From: Opitutales bacterium
GTDB taxonomy: Bacteria; Verrucomicrobiota; Verrucomicrobiia; Opitutales; UBA2987
Length of the DNA: 5,769 bases
Direction of reading: 5' to 3'
Assembly: GCA_021772555.1 (NCBI GenBank)
Contig: JAJFLT010000423.1
Coordinates: 1-5,769, forward strand
How positions within the stretch are numbered: position 1 is the first letter of the stretch; the number at the start of each line of letters is the position of its first letter. Under the pieces are notes generated by a model. It saw nothing but the letters and a program-made list of their open reading frames with translations. It was not told the origin of the DNA and searched no databases. Position numbers and translations under genes: made by a program. This document shows, in pieces, positions 1 to 5,672 of this stretch.

Positions 1-75
1 ATTCCTCGTGCATGGCGTGAAGAAGTTTGCAGGAACATTAACCGTGGGTTTAACCTGCTGATTAGCCGGTTTTAG
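1..75 (+). other. Possible 3' end of an upstream gene (uncertain)
   Basis: Two + strand frames are open from the left edge. One reads 24 codons to a TAG at 73-75 and ends in RGFNLLISRF. The other reads 19 codons to a TGA at 59-61 and ends in TLTVGLTC. Either could be the C-terminus of a gene lying mostly outside the window, or neither. The stretch is too short to recognise a family or to separate the frames by codon use. The frame ending at 75 is slightly favoured only because it is longer. The reverse strand also has open frames here, so direction is not certain. Confidence 0.22.
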
Positions 76-280
76 TGGTAAAGTAAACAAAAACCTTTTG
101 ATTTTCAATGCCTTGGCACATATGGGAGGGGGACAGGTTTCAGGAGGTGGAGTCGTGCTATTCTCGGGTAAAGTCGGAGATCAACATTAAAATTTACTGA
201 AACCTGAAACCTGTATTCCTCCTTCGATCTTTCATTTCTGAATTGCGGGCCCAGGGAATTTTTTTAAACTACTTTTAAAT
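76..280. other. Intergenic region upstream of the deaminase gene
   Basis: No convincing reading frame is seen here. The stretch holds an inverted repeat at 125-222, a GC-rich patch at 245-256 and an AT-rich run at 257-280 directly before the ATG at 281. I see no Shine-Dalgarno at a normal distance from that ATG; the closest purine-rich stretch is AGGG at 253-256, about 24 nt upstream. Promoter-like hexamers can be picked out (for example TTGATT at 98-103), but their -10 partners are poor, so no promoter is called. Confidence 0.6.
125..222. repeat. Imperfect inverted repeat with 12-bp perfect core
   Basis: ACAGGTTTCAGG at 133-144 is the exact reverse complement of CCTGAAACCTGT at 203-214. After a three-base mismatch on each side, pairing resumes with GGAGG (125-129) against CCTCC (218-222), so the arms match at 17 of 20 positions. 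The arms are 58 nt apart. The right arm also carries a short direct repeat, since GAAACCTG occurs twice in overlapping tandem from about 199 to 213. The spacing is too long for an ordinary rho-independent terminator and no T-run follows. It could be a small palindromic intergenic element (REP or MITE-like) or an RNA stem. This is inference; no family is identified. Confidence 0.6.
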
Positions 281-790
281 ATGAGCGAACTGACGATAGC
301 TGCGGCCCATAACACCTCATCCGAACCCAACCACATCCGGCAACTGGGCGAACTCGTAGAGAAGTGGAGTGTGAGGCCCTCATGGGGAGAGTATTTCATG
401 GCCACGGCGCTTCTGATTTCCTCACGCTCGAGTTGCGAGAGGCTGCATGTGGGTTGCGTCCTGGTGAGCGGGGGCGATCATAAAAACCGGATCATCGCAG
501 CAGGTTACAACGGATTTCTGCCGGGGGCGCCCCATCATTCGCGAGTGCGCGACGGCCATGAGCAGGCGACCGTTCACGCCGAGCAAAATGCCGTTGCCGA
601 TGCGGCACGCCGAGGCATAAGCCTGCAGGGAGCGACGGCCTATTTAACTCATTTCCCTTGCATAAATTGCGCAAAAATCCTCGCTTCGGCAGGAATCCGG
701 GAAATCACCTATCATGCCGATTACAACAACGACCCGATTGCGATAGATATTCTGGCCGAATCGGACATCGCTATAAATCAACTGTCATGA
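281..790 (+). CDS. dCMP deaminase family protein (ComEB-like)
   Basis: Predicted cytosolic zinc enzyme that deaminates dCMP to dUMP, supplying the thymidylate synthase substrate. The 169-residue product carries the cytidine/deoxycytidylate deaminase signature: HAEQNA with zinc ligand H99 and proton-shuttling E101, and PCINC with zinc ligands C127 and C130. RPSWGEYFM at 32-40 is the usual N-terminal motif of dCMP deaminases, and GYNGFLPGAPH (75-85) is the substrate-loop region. The segment VRDGHEQATVHAEQNA replaces the longer insert with extra Cys/His residues found in phage T4-type enzymes, so a second zinc site looks absent. The first 31 residues precede the conserved domain. The ATG at 281 lacks a Shine-Dalgarno, and a GTG at 371 with a weak AGAG nine bases upstream would start right at the domain; I keep 281 as the longest frame. 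Family assignment is firm. Strict dCMP specificity and the exact start are less sure. Confidence 0.9.
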   Translation: MSELTIAAAHNTSSEPNHIRQLGELVEKWSVRPSWGEYFMATALLISSRSSCERLHVGCVLVSGGDHKNRIIAAGYNGFLPGAPHHSRVRDGHEQATVHAEQNAVADAARRGISLQGATAYLTHFPCINCAKILASAGIREITYHADYNNDPIAIDILAESDIAINQLS

Positions 791-848
791 CAATAGGGCA
801 GGGCAGGCAGATTATTTCAATTTCCAATAAATAATTTTTCTTCGAGAC

Positions 849-1412
849 ATGAGAGATCAAAGTGACAAAACCGAAAATTTATCCGGATCGCTTCTCATTT
901 CGCATCCCGGATTACTCGATCCGAATTTCAAAAAAACAGTGGTCCTGATTTCCGCCCATTCCGATGATGAAGGGGCACTGGGAGTAGTCATCAATCGACC
1001 CATAGGCAAATCCCTGGGCGAGATGAAAGCCGAATTTGCCTACAGCCCGCTCTCCGAAGTGCCGGTTTTCAACGGTGGGCCAGTGAGTCGGCAGAATCTG
1101 ATCTTGGCGGCCTGGAAATGGGTGGAGGAAACGGGCATCTTCAAGCTGTATTTTGGAATCTCAGCCGACAAGGCTCAGATTATGATGGCCAATGAGCCGG
1201 ATTTGGTGGTGCGCGGTTTTCTCGGGTATGCCGGATGGACTCGCGGTCAGATCGAGAGCGAGGTAAAACAGGATGCCTGGGTGGTAAGTCCCATTGACGG
1301 GCAGGTCCTTGACAGTTCGATGGGCAAGGAATTGTGGAAAAACATACTTTTGAAAATTTTGCCGGAAATGAAATTCCTGGCCGAAGCTCCCGACGATCCC
1401 TCGGTTAACTGA
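849..1412 (+). CDS. yqgE: YqgE/AlgH family protein (UPF0301)
   Basis: The 187-residue product has the full length of the family (E. coli YqgE is of the same size). Family features in order are an N-terminal SLLISHPGLLDPNFKKTVV segment (14-32), GALGVVINRP (42-51), FNGGPV (74-79), the hallmark GYAGWTRGQIESEV (126-139), and the C-terminal helix ending in a PDDPSVN motif (181-187). No signal peptide or membrane segment is visible, so it should be cytosolic. The molecular function of the family is not settled; the AlgH name comes from a proposed regulatory role in Pseudomonas alginate production, which should not be transferred here. Only a weak GAG lies immediately before the ATG at 849, and the 58-nt gap after the deaminase shows no clear hairpin. 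It could be co-transcribed with the deaminase and with the downstream genes. Confidence 0.93.
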   Translation: MRDQSDKTENLSGSLLISHPGLLDPNFKKTVVLISAHSDDEGALGVVINRPIGKSLGEMKAEFAYSPLSEVPVFNGGPVSRQNLILAAWKWVEETGIFKLYFGISADKAQIMMANEPDLVVRGFLGYAGWTRGQIESEVKQDAWVVSPIDGQVLDSSMGKELWKNILLKILPEMKFLAEAPDDPSVN

Positions 1413-1446
1413 ATTGTTGATTCTGCTGTCTCCACTATTTCACTTT

Positions 1447-1451
1447 AGAGG
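1447..1451 (+). promoter_or_regulatory. Shine-Dalgarno for the small ORF at 1458
   Basis: AGAGG ends six bases before a TTG codon at 1458, an optimal spacing. An in-frame TAG sits at 1446-1448, so the TTG is the first possible start in that frame. This site is the main reason to consider the small ORF translated. Confidence 0.55.
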
Positions 1452-1457
1452 AAAAAC

Positions 1458-1568
1458 TTGAAAACATCGATACAGTCCCTATTGGTAATCGACTGGCAGT
1501 TCGTTCGCGTTGGATGGATTCTTTATGCCATGACTACATTTTCATACGGAATGGCTGCCGGTCGGTAA
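1458..1568 (+). CDS. Small ORF, 36 aa, hydrophobic, unknown function
   Basis: Not a recognised family. A TTG start at 1458 follows an AGAGG ribosome site at ideal spacing, and the frame runs 36 codons to TAA at 1566-1568. The product begins MKTSIQSLLVIDWQFV (TTG read as Met) and ends ILYAMTTFSYGMAAGR. It is rich in aromatic and aliphatic residues with few charges (K2, D12, R17, R36), so one membrane-associated helix is plausible. It sits 45 nt after the YqgE gene and 36 nt before mrpE, on the same strand. It could be an accessory small subunit or leader peptide of the antiporter operon, a remnant of a larger gene, or a chance frame. TTG is also the apparent start of the MbhE-MrpB gene downstream. 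Evidence is limited to the start context, composition and position. Confidence 0.45.
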   Translation: MKTSIQSLLVIDWQFVRVGWILYAMTTFSYGMAAGR

Positions 1569-1604
1569 TTTAATTCATCTGCGAATTTGAGATAGATTTT
1601 ATTC

Positions 1605-2096
1605 ATGTATTCAATTTTGGTTTTTATTCTTCTTTTTTCGATCTGGATAGTTTTTTCAGGAAAGTTCGACCTGTTCCACCTGATATTGGGAGTTTTTTCG
1701 GCCAGCTTCGTCACCTATTTTTCATCCGATTTGTATTTCACCGACCGAACTATCGGATTTGGAGCGAGAATTGGGCAATTATTTCGTTTTTGCCGCTACC
1801 TTGTCTGGCTTCTTTATGAGATATTTTTAGCCAATCTTCACGTTCTCAAACTGGCCTTATGGCCGAAAAGCTTTCCGGAAATCGATCCGACCATAATTCG
1901 CCTCAAAACGGAACTGCGGTCCAACTATGCCCGCTATGTTCTGGCCAACTCGATCACTCTGACTCCCGGGACGGTGACTTTAAATATCGTGGAGGACACA
2001 CTGTTTGTGCATGCTATCAGCCGGAAGGCGGCCGCTTCTCTGGATGGAGAAATGGAACGGCGCATCAAGGATGTTTTCGAAAGGCCTGAAAGGTAA
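1605..2096 (+). CDS. mrpE: Na+/H+ antiporter subunit MrpE/MnhE
   Basis: First recognised subunit of the Mrp-type cation:proton antiporter operon, equivalent to MbhA of membrane-bound hydrogenases. The 163-residue product has N-terminal hydrophobic segments at about 2-18, 22-42 and 60-85, followed by a cytoplasmic domain. The family hallmark is SITLTPGTVTL (116-126), preceded by YARYVLAN and followed by LFVHAI (133-138); the tail is charged. Length is typical for MrpE. MrpE is needed for full assembly or activity of Mrp complexes but is not thought to be the ion path itself. The ATG at 1605 has only a weak GAG 13 nt upstream. The first 60 nt of the gene are notably AT-rich compared with its neighbours. 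Stop and next start are 3 nt apart. Confidence 0.93.
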   Translation: MYSILVFILLFSIWIVFSGKFDLFHLILGVFSASFVTYFSSDLYFTDRTIGFGARIGQLFRFCRYLVWLLYEIFLANLHVLKLALWPKSFPEIDPTIIRLKTELRSNYARYVLANSITLTPGTVTLNIVEDTLFVHAISRKAAASLDGEMERRIKDVFERPER

Positions 2097-2099
2097 AAT

Positions 2100-2405
2100 A
2101 TGGAAGACGTGTTTTTGACCTGCGGAATCCTTTTGTTTTTCCTCATGCTCCTGATTATTGTGCGCATGATTATAGGGCCGACCGCGATCGACCGCATTGT
2201 AGCCGTCAATATGCTGGGTACGCAAACGACCGTCCTGCTCATAATCATCGGTATCATTTTCGGTCGGGTGGACATGTTTGTGGATTTTGCTTTAACCTAT
2301 GCCTTGCTCAACTTTATCGGTTCGCTCGCCGCGGCCCGTTATCTCTTGAGAACGAAACCATTGAGGGACGCTAAAATAGTTGTCACGGAGGTGGATCGGG
2401 CATGA
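2100..2405 (+). CDS. mrpF: Na+/H+ antiporter subunit MrpF/MnhF
   Basis: A 101-residue membrane protein with three predicted helices at roughly 3-24, 37-55 and 60-84, the standard MrpF layout (MbhB in hydrogenase nomenclature). Conserved family features are GPTAIDRIVAVN (26-37), with D31 in the loop after helix 1, and DFALTYALLNFIG (62-74) in helix 3. The polar tail KPLRDAKIVVTEVDRA is short and cytoplasmic. The ATG at 2100 follows an AAGG ribosome site (2090-2093) at six bases. The stop overlaps the mrpG start as ATGA at 2402-2405, so translation of the two is probably coupled. It acts as a small structural subunit of the antiporter complex. Confidence 0.94.
   Translation: MEDVFLTCGILLFFLMLLIIVRMIIGPTAIDRIVAVNMLGTQTTVLLIIIGIIFGRVDMFVDFALTYALLNFIGSLAAARYLLRTKPLRDAKIVVTEVDRA
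2387..2392 (+). promoter_or_regulatory. Strong Shine-Dalgarno of mrpG inside mrpF
   Basis: GGAGGT lies nine bases before the mrpG ATG at 2402, within the end of mrpF. It is the best ribosome-binding match in the window, so mrpG can recruit ribosomes directly as well as through the ATGA overlap. Confidence 0.75.
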
Positions 2406-2758
2406 TACTCAACCTGGTATGCGGCGCCCTGCTTACTATCGGCGTCATCATATTTTTTGGAGCCGTCATTGGAGTCCTGCGGTTTCCCGATTTTTACTCC
2501 CGAATGCATGCGGCCGGTATCAGCGACACCATGTCCACCAACTGTCTGCTTATCGCCTTCGCAGTTTATCAATTACACGACCTTTCCTGGCCCAACCTGC
2601 TGGTGGTGGGAAAGATATTTTTTATAATCGCATTTATTTCCCTGACCGGCCCGACCAGCACGCACGCCCTTATGCACGCCGGGTATCAACGCCGAAACAT
2701 TACCTCCAGTCGGCCGCGGAAGAAAAGGAAAAGGGCATTGACCGAGGAAGAAGCATGA
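2402..2758 (+). CDS. mrpG: Na+/H+ antiporter subunit MrpG/MnhG
   Basis: A 118-residue membrane protein with three predicted helices (about 4-25, 44-58 and 66-84), equivalent to MbhC. Family motifs are IGVLRFPDFYSRMHAAGISDT (23-43), with R27, D30 and H36 visible, and SLTGPTSTHALMHAGY (80-95). The C-terminal tail after residue 96 is strongly basic (RPRKKRKR, 104-111) and then acidic (EEE), and should be cytoplasmic. The basic run is longer than I would expect for the family and may bind lipid head groups or a partner; that is inference. It overlaps the upstream gene as ATGA at 2402-2405 and the downstream gene as ATGA at 2755-2758. Confidence 0.94.
   Translation: MILNLVCGALLTIGVIIFFGAVIGVLRFPDFYSRMHAAGISDTMSTNCLLIAFAVYQLHDLSWPNLLVVGKIFFIIAFISLTGPTSTHALMHAGYQRRNITSSRPRKKRKRALTEEEA
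2744..2747 (+). promoter_or_regulatory. Ribosome site fixing the DUF4040 gene start
   Basis: GAGG lies seven bases before the ATG at 2755. It supports 2755 as the start, rather than an ATG at 2380 in the same frame that would run through the whole of mrpG. Confidence 0.6.
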
Positions 2759-3000
2759 TCTGGCAATTTGATTTGATAATTCTCGGGCTGTTGATTGTGG
2801 CGGCTGTTCTTTCTTTAAGGTCAACGGATTTGCTCAGCGCGACTATGATTTTTGGGGTCTACAGTTTTCTCATGTGCTTACTGTGGGCAGAAATGGCAGC
2901 TGTTGATGTCGCGTTTACGGAGGCCGCCGTGGGAGCCGGAGCCAGCACCATGTTCCTGGTTTCAACAGTTTACAACACAACCAGGAAGTCTTCGGATTGA
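2755..3000 (+). CDS. DUF4040 / MbhD-like antiporter subunit (stand-alone MrpA segment)
   Basis: An 81-residue, three-helix membrane protein (about 5-21, 25-45 and 58-73). The conserved segment LWAEMAAVDVAFTEAAVGAG (43-62) contains acidic residues E46, D51 and E56 in or near membrane helices. This is the DUF4040 signature of MbhD from membrane-bound hydrogenases and of the C-terminal part of MrpA, and these residues are expected to belong to the ion path between subunits. The frame is open back to an ATG at 2380, which would give a 206-residue product, but those extra codons overlap mrpG entirely. The ATG at 2755, with GAGG at 2744-2747 and an ATGA overlap with mrpG, is the credible start. The stop overlaps the next gene as TTGA (2997-3000). 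Having this as a separate gene, not part of a large MrpA, is the unusual point of the operon. Confidence 0.9.
   Translation: MIWQFDLIILGLLIVAAVLSLRSTDLLSATMIFGVYSFLMCLLWAEMAAVDVAFTEAAVGAGASTMFLVSTVYNTTRKSSD
2983..2986 (+). promoter_or_regulatory. Ribosome site for the TTG-initiated MbhE-MrpB gene
   Basis: AGGA lies 10 bases before the TTG at 2997. No ATG occurs in this frame until residue 55, inside the conserved MbhE motif, so TTG 2997 is the most sensible start. The TTGA overlap with the upstream stop favours coupling. Confidence 0.55.
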
Positions 3001-3752
3001 AAACGCTCGGAGCCATAGCGGTCATCATAACCGGAGCCCTGCTGCTGTATGCTTCGGAGGATTTTCCCAGCTGGGGCGATCCCCATTCGCCGGCCAACCA
3101 GTACAGGGTGTCCAGCCACTACGTTCAGAATAGTTTCGGGGAAACTTCCGTTCCCAATATGGTTACGGCCATTTTGGCCGATTATCGCGGCTATGACACT
3201 CTTTTTGAAACCGTTGTTATATTTACGGCCGGAATTGCCATCATAGCGATTCTGCGCGGCCCTATTGACAAGCGGGTCCGTCTGCGACTGGCATCCGAAA
3301 GAAAAATGAGGGAGACGAACCTTATCCTGGCGCAAACCAGCCGGATATTGGTTCCGGTCATACAGTTGTTCGCCCTATATGTCATCGCACACGGGCACCA
3401 CAGCCCGGGGGGAGGATTCCAGGGCGGGGTTATTTTTGGCGCCAGCTTGATTTTGCTGGCTTTGTCTTTTCAGTTGCAGACCGCCCTGGATCGCGTGTCG
3501 GAAAAAAAGGCGGTCACTTTAGCTGCGATCGGAATATTAATCTATGCCGGAATTGGATTTGTCTGTCTTCTGGCGGGGGGCAATTTCCTGGATTATTCGG
3601 CCCTTCAGGTATTGATGCCTGTAGGTGCCATTGAGGCGCGCTCCCATGGGATATTGGGGGTGGAAATAGGGGTGGCCTTTACGGTAGCCGCCATCATGTT
3701 CGCCATTTATGCCAACCTCTCTTCTCACGGCAGGATGAAGGGGGGCCTATAG
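2997..3752 (+). CDS. mrpB: MbhE-MrpB fusion subunit of cation:proton antiporter
   Basis: A 251-residue membrane protein made of two family segments. Residues 1-95 match MbhE, which is the extreme C-terminal part of MrpA in canonical operons: a first helix (3-19), then a loop with YVQNSFGETSVPNMVTAI (42-59), LADYRGYDTLFET (60-72), and a helix at 72-87. Residues 107-241 are a full MrpB/MnhB domain: SRILVPVIQLFALYVIAHGH (115-134), the hallmark HGHHSPGGGFQGG (132-144), and helices at about 145-160, 173-193 and 219-239. GAIEARSHG (210-218) is also family-typical. The charged linker DKRVRLRLASERKMRE (91-106) joins the halves and is probably cytoplasmic. No stop or frameshift separates them, so this is a genuine single frame. 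The likely start is TTG 2997, overlapping the previous stop as TTGA. A 4-nt gap precedes mrpC. Confidence 0.92.
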   Translation: MKTLGAIAVIITGALLLYASEDFPSWGDPHSPANQYRVSSHYVQNSFGETSVPNMVTAILADYRGYDTLFETVVIFTAGIAIIAILRGPIDKRVRLRLASERKMRETNLILAQTSRILVPVIQLFALYVIAHGHHSPGGGFQGGVIFGASLILLALSFQLQTALDRVSEKKAVTLAAIGILIYAGIGFVCLLAGGNFLDYSALQVLMPVGAIEARSHGILGVEIGVAFTVAAIMFAIYANLSSHGRMKGGL

Positions 3753-3756
3753 TTCA

Positions 3757-4164
3757 ATGACCGTTACTGAATTCATAGTTTCGCGCCTCAATTACTGGAT
3801 TTACATCATACTCATGATGATTGGCTTGTTTGCCATGATTTCGAAAAAAAACCTGATCAAAAAATTGATCGGGATGTCAATTTTCCAGACCGCCATCATT
3901 TTATTTTATGTTTCCCTGGGGGTGAAAGAGGGGTCCAATATTCCCATTCTGGAGCACAGTGTCTCCCATGCCGCGGAACATGGCGAAATCATTCGAGCGG
4001 AAGACTATGCCAACCCATTGCCTCATGTATTGATGCTCACCGCCATCGTCGTCGGTGTGGCTACCTTAGGTGTCGGCCTCGCTATAGTGCAAAAAATCCA
4101 CAAGGAGTTCGGTACTATTGAAGAGCCGGAGATACTGGCCAAAATAGAATCTGGTGATGGCTGA
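3757..4164 (+). CDS. mrpC: Na+/H+ antiporter subunit MrpC/MnhC (NuoK-like)
   Basis: A 135-residue NuoK-type membrane protein (MbhG equivalent) with three helices at about 12-29, 37-57 and 88-113. Conserved features are KKNLIKKLIGMSIFQTAIILFYV (30-52), the PI at 63-64, and YANPLPHVLMLTAIVVGVATLGVGLAI (84-110), which carries the TAIVVGVA signature of MrpC/NuoK proteins. It is longer than the roughly 110-115 residues usual for MrpC. The excess is in the loop between helices 2 and 3, which contains H67, H71 and H75 spaced four apart, and in the acidic tail. A G-rich ribosome site (GGGGGG around 3740-3745) lies upstream of ATG 3757. Its end overlaps mrpD by 8 or 11 nt. Confidence 0.94.
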   Translation: MTVTEFIVSRLNYWIYIILMMIGLFAMISKKNLIKKLIGMSIFQTAIILFYVSLGVKEGSNIPILEHSVSHAAEHGEIIRAEDYANPLPHVLMLTAIVVGVATLGVGLAIVQKIHKEFGTIEEPEILAKIESGDG

Positions 4165-5671
4165 CCAGTATCCCGCCATAATCCTGTTGGCGCCGCTTTT
4201 TGCGGCCATTGCGGTTTCTCTCCTGGGTGGCAGGTGGGGATCGGTTTGCCTGCCCATTGTGTTGGCCGCCCTGGGTCTTTCTTTGGCCGTGTCCGTGGCG
4301 CTCCTCGGGCAGGTTGCTGCGGGCGGGGAGGTGGTCTACAAACTGGGAGGGTGGCCCAGACCCTTCGGCATAGAGTTTCGGATCGACCCATTGAATGCAT
4401 TGCTTCTGATCGTGGTGACCACGGTTTCGCTTTTAACGGCCATCTATTCTATCCGGGCCGCCACCACCGAAACTCCCGATAAACTTCCCCAATTTTACAC
4501 CCTTTTCCTGCTCCTCGTAACGGGATTACTGGGCATGACTCTGACCGGCGACGCCTTTAATCTCTATGTGCTCGTGGAGGTGGCTTCTCTGACCAGTTAC
4601 GCCTTGATCGCGATGCATTCGAAACGGGCTGTTCTAGCCAGCTTCAATTATGTCATCATGGGTACCATGGGGGCTTCTTTTTACCTGCTCGGGGTCGGTT
4701 ATCTCTACATCAAAACCGGTTCCCTCAATATGGTGGACATCGGGGAAATTCTGCGCGGATCCGGTCTGTACGGATCGAAAACCATACTCGTCGCCCTGAT
4801 GCTGATCCTGGTCGGATTGTGGATAAAAATGGCCTTTTTCCCCCTGCACGGCTGGTTGCCCAACGCCTATGCCTACGCCCCTTCATCGACCAGTTGCGTG
4901 CTGGCTCCACTCGTTACCAAAGTGACTGTTTATGTCATGGTTCGCATGATGATGACCGTATTCGGACCGGAGTACATCTTCTCATTTTTGGAATGGAGCC
5001 CTATCGTGGTCTGGATGGCGGTTATCGCCATCGTGGCGGGCTCCATCATGGCTCTGGCCCAGATCAATCTCAAAAAGATGCTTACCTATCTTATCGTGGC
5101 TGAAGTCGGCTATATGGTGGGGGGTGTCTGGATGGCCAACGAAACCGCATTTGTGGGCGCCTTCTACCATGTCGTGAGTGACGCCTTTATGACCCTGTGC
5201 CTCTTTTTAGCAGCCGGGGCCATCATTTTCCAAACGGGCAAACACACCATCCCGGAAATGGAGGGACTTTTTCGAAAAATGCCCTGGACCATGGTTGGTT
5301 TTACCATCGCCGGGCTGTCCATGATCGGCGTTCCGCCAACCTGTGGTTTTTTCAGTAAATGGTACCTCATCAGTGGTGCCATGGAGGCCGGCCATTGGGG
5401 TTATGTAGTAGCGTTGCTTTTTTCCAGCCTGATAAATGCCATCCTCTTCTTTCGAATATTTGAAGTGGCCTATTTTCCGAAATTCGATCCCCAGGAGGAA
5501 TCGGCGGAAGAGGAAACAACGGGCAGGGCAGGGGAACCGCCCGCAACCATGCTGGGACCGTTACTGATCACGGCTGCTTGTCTCCTGCTCATCGGCATCT
5601 TCAATCAGGAAATCGTTACCCTTATTCGCCAGGCCGTGAACACGTTCGGCCCCATTGGTTTTATCGGTTAA
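4157..5671 (+). CDS. mrpD: Na+/H+ antiporter subunit MrpD/MnhD (NuoM/N-like)
   Basis: The antiporter-like, ion-translocating subunit, about 504 residues with some 14 predicted membrane helices and a full Proton_antipo_M domain. The GTG at 4154 is an in-frame alternative one codon earlier; neither has a clear Shine-Dalgarno, so translation is probably coupled to mrpC. Counting from GTG 4154, key residues are E142 in FNLYVLVEVASLTSYAL (helix 5 glutamate), K225 in LWIKMAFFPLHGWLP (helix 7 lysine), K256 in APLVTKVTVYV, and K402 in CGFFSKW (helix 12 lysine). These are the charged residues expected of the proton path. The motif usually holding a lysine in FxKxxLF reads FMTLCLF here (T347). A hydrophilic, acid-rich loop (about 443-465) precedes the last helix. 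It ends 1 nt before the next gene. It is complete and MrpD-like rather than MrpA, since no long C-terminal extension is present. Confidence 0.93.
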   Translation: MADQYPAIILLAPLFAAIAVSLLGGRWGSVCLPIVLAALGLSLAVSVALLGQVAAGGEVVYKLGGWPRPFGIEFRIDPLNALLLIVVTTVSLLTAIYSIRAATTETPDKLPQFYTLFLLLVTGLLGMTLTGDAFNLYVLVEVASLTSYALIAMHSKRAVLASFNYVIMGTMGASFYLLGVGYLYIKTGSLNMVDIGEILRGSGLYGSKTILVALMLILVGLWIKMAFFPLHGWLPNAYAYAPSSTSCVLAPLVTKVTVYVMVRMMMTVFGPEYIFSFLEWSPIVVWMAVIAIVAGSIMALAQINLKKMLTYLIVAEVGYMVGGVWMANETAFVGAFYHVVSDAFMTLCLFLAAGAIIFQTGKHTIPEMEGLFRKMPWTMVGFTIAGLSMIGVPPTCGFFSKWYLISGAMEAGHWGYVVALLFSSLINAILFFRIFEVAYFPKFDPQEESAEEETTGRAGEPPATMLGPLLITAACLLLIGIFNQEIVTLIRQAVNTFGPIGFIG

Positions 5672-5672
5672 A

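Noticed and set aside
98..126. Sigma-70-like promoter, TTGATT at 98-103 with TATGGG at 121-126
   Set aside because: Only half of the -10 consensus matches and it overlaps the inverted repeat, so it is too weak to call.
114..130. Sigma-54-like promoter (TGGCAC at 114-119)
   Set aside because: The -12 element TTGC is missing at the required spacing; the following bases are ATATGGGAGG.
791..848. Terminator after the deaminase gene
   Set aside because: There is an AT-rich run and short GGGCA repeats but no stable hairpin before a T-run.
1413..1604. Promoter for the antiporter operon in the gap after yqgE
   Set aside because: No pair of -35/-10 hexamers with reasonable spacing stands out, although the region is AT-rich enough to hold one.
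1523..1714. 63-codon reverse-strand frame across the yqgE-mrpE gap
   Set aside because: It overlaps the mrpE start and the small + strand ORF, and its sequence is Lys/Ile/Asn-rich as expected from antisense reading of AT-rich DNA.
1934..2275. 113-codon reverse-strand frame opposite mrpE/mrpF
   Set aside because: Antisense shadow of two well-recognised genes with no family features.
2380..2754. Extended 206-residue version of the DUF4040 gene starting at ATG 2380
   Set aside because: The extra 125 codons lie entirely over mrpG in another frame, give a low-complexity His/Arg-rich sequence, and the ATG at 2755 has a ribosome site and an ATGA overlap.
4023..4400. 125-codon reverse-strand frame opposite mrpC/mrpD
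   Set aside because: Pro/Arg-rich composition typical of antisense reading; both + strand genes are firmly identified.
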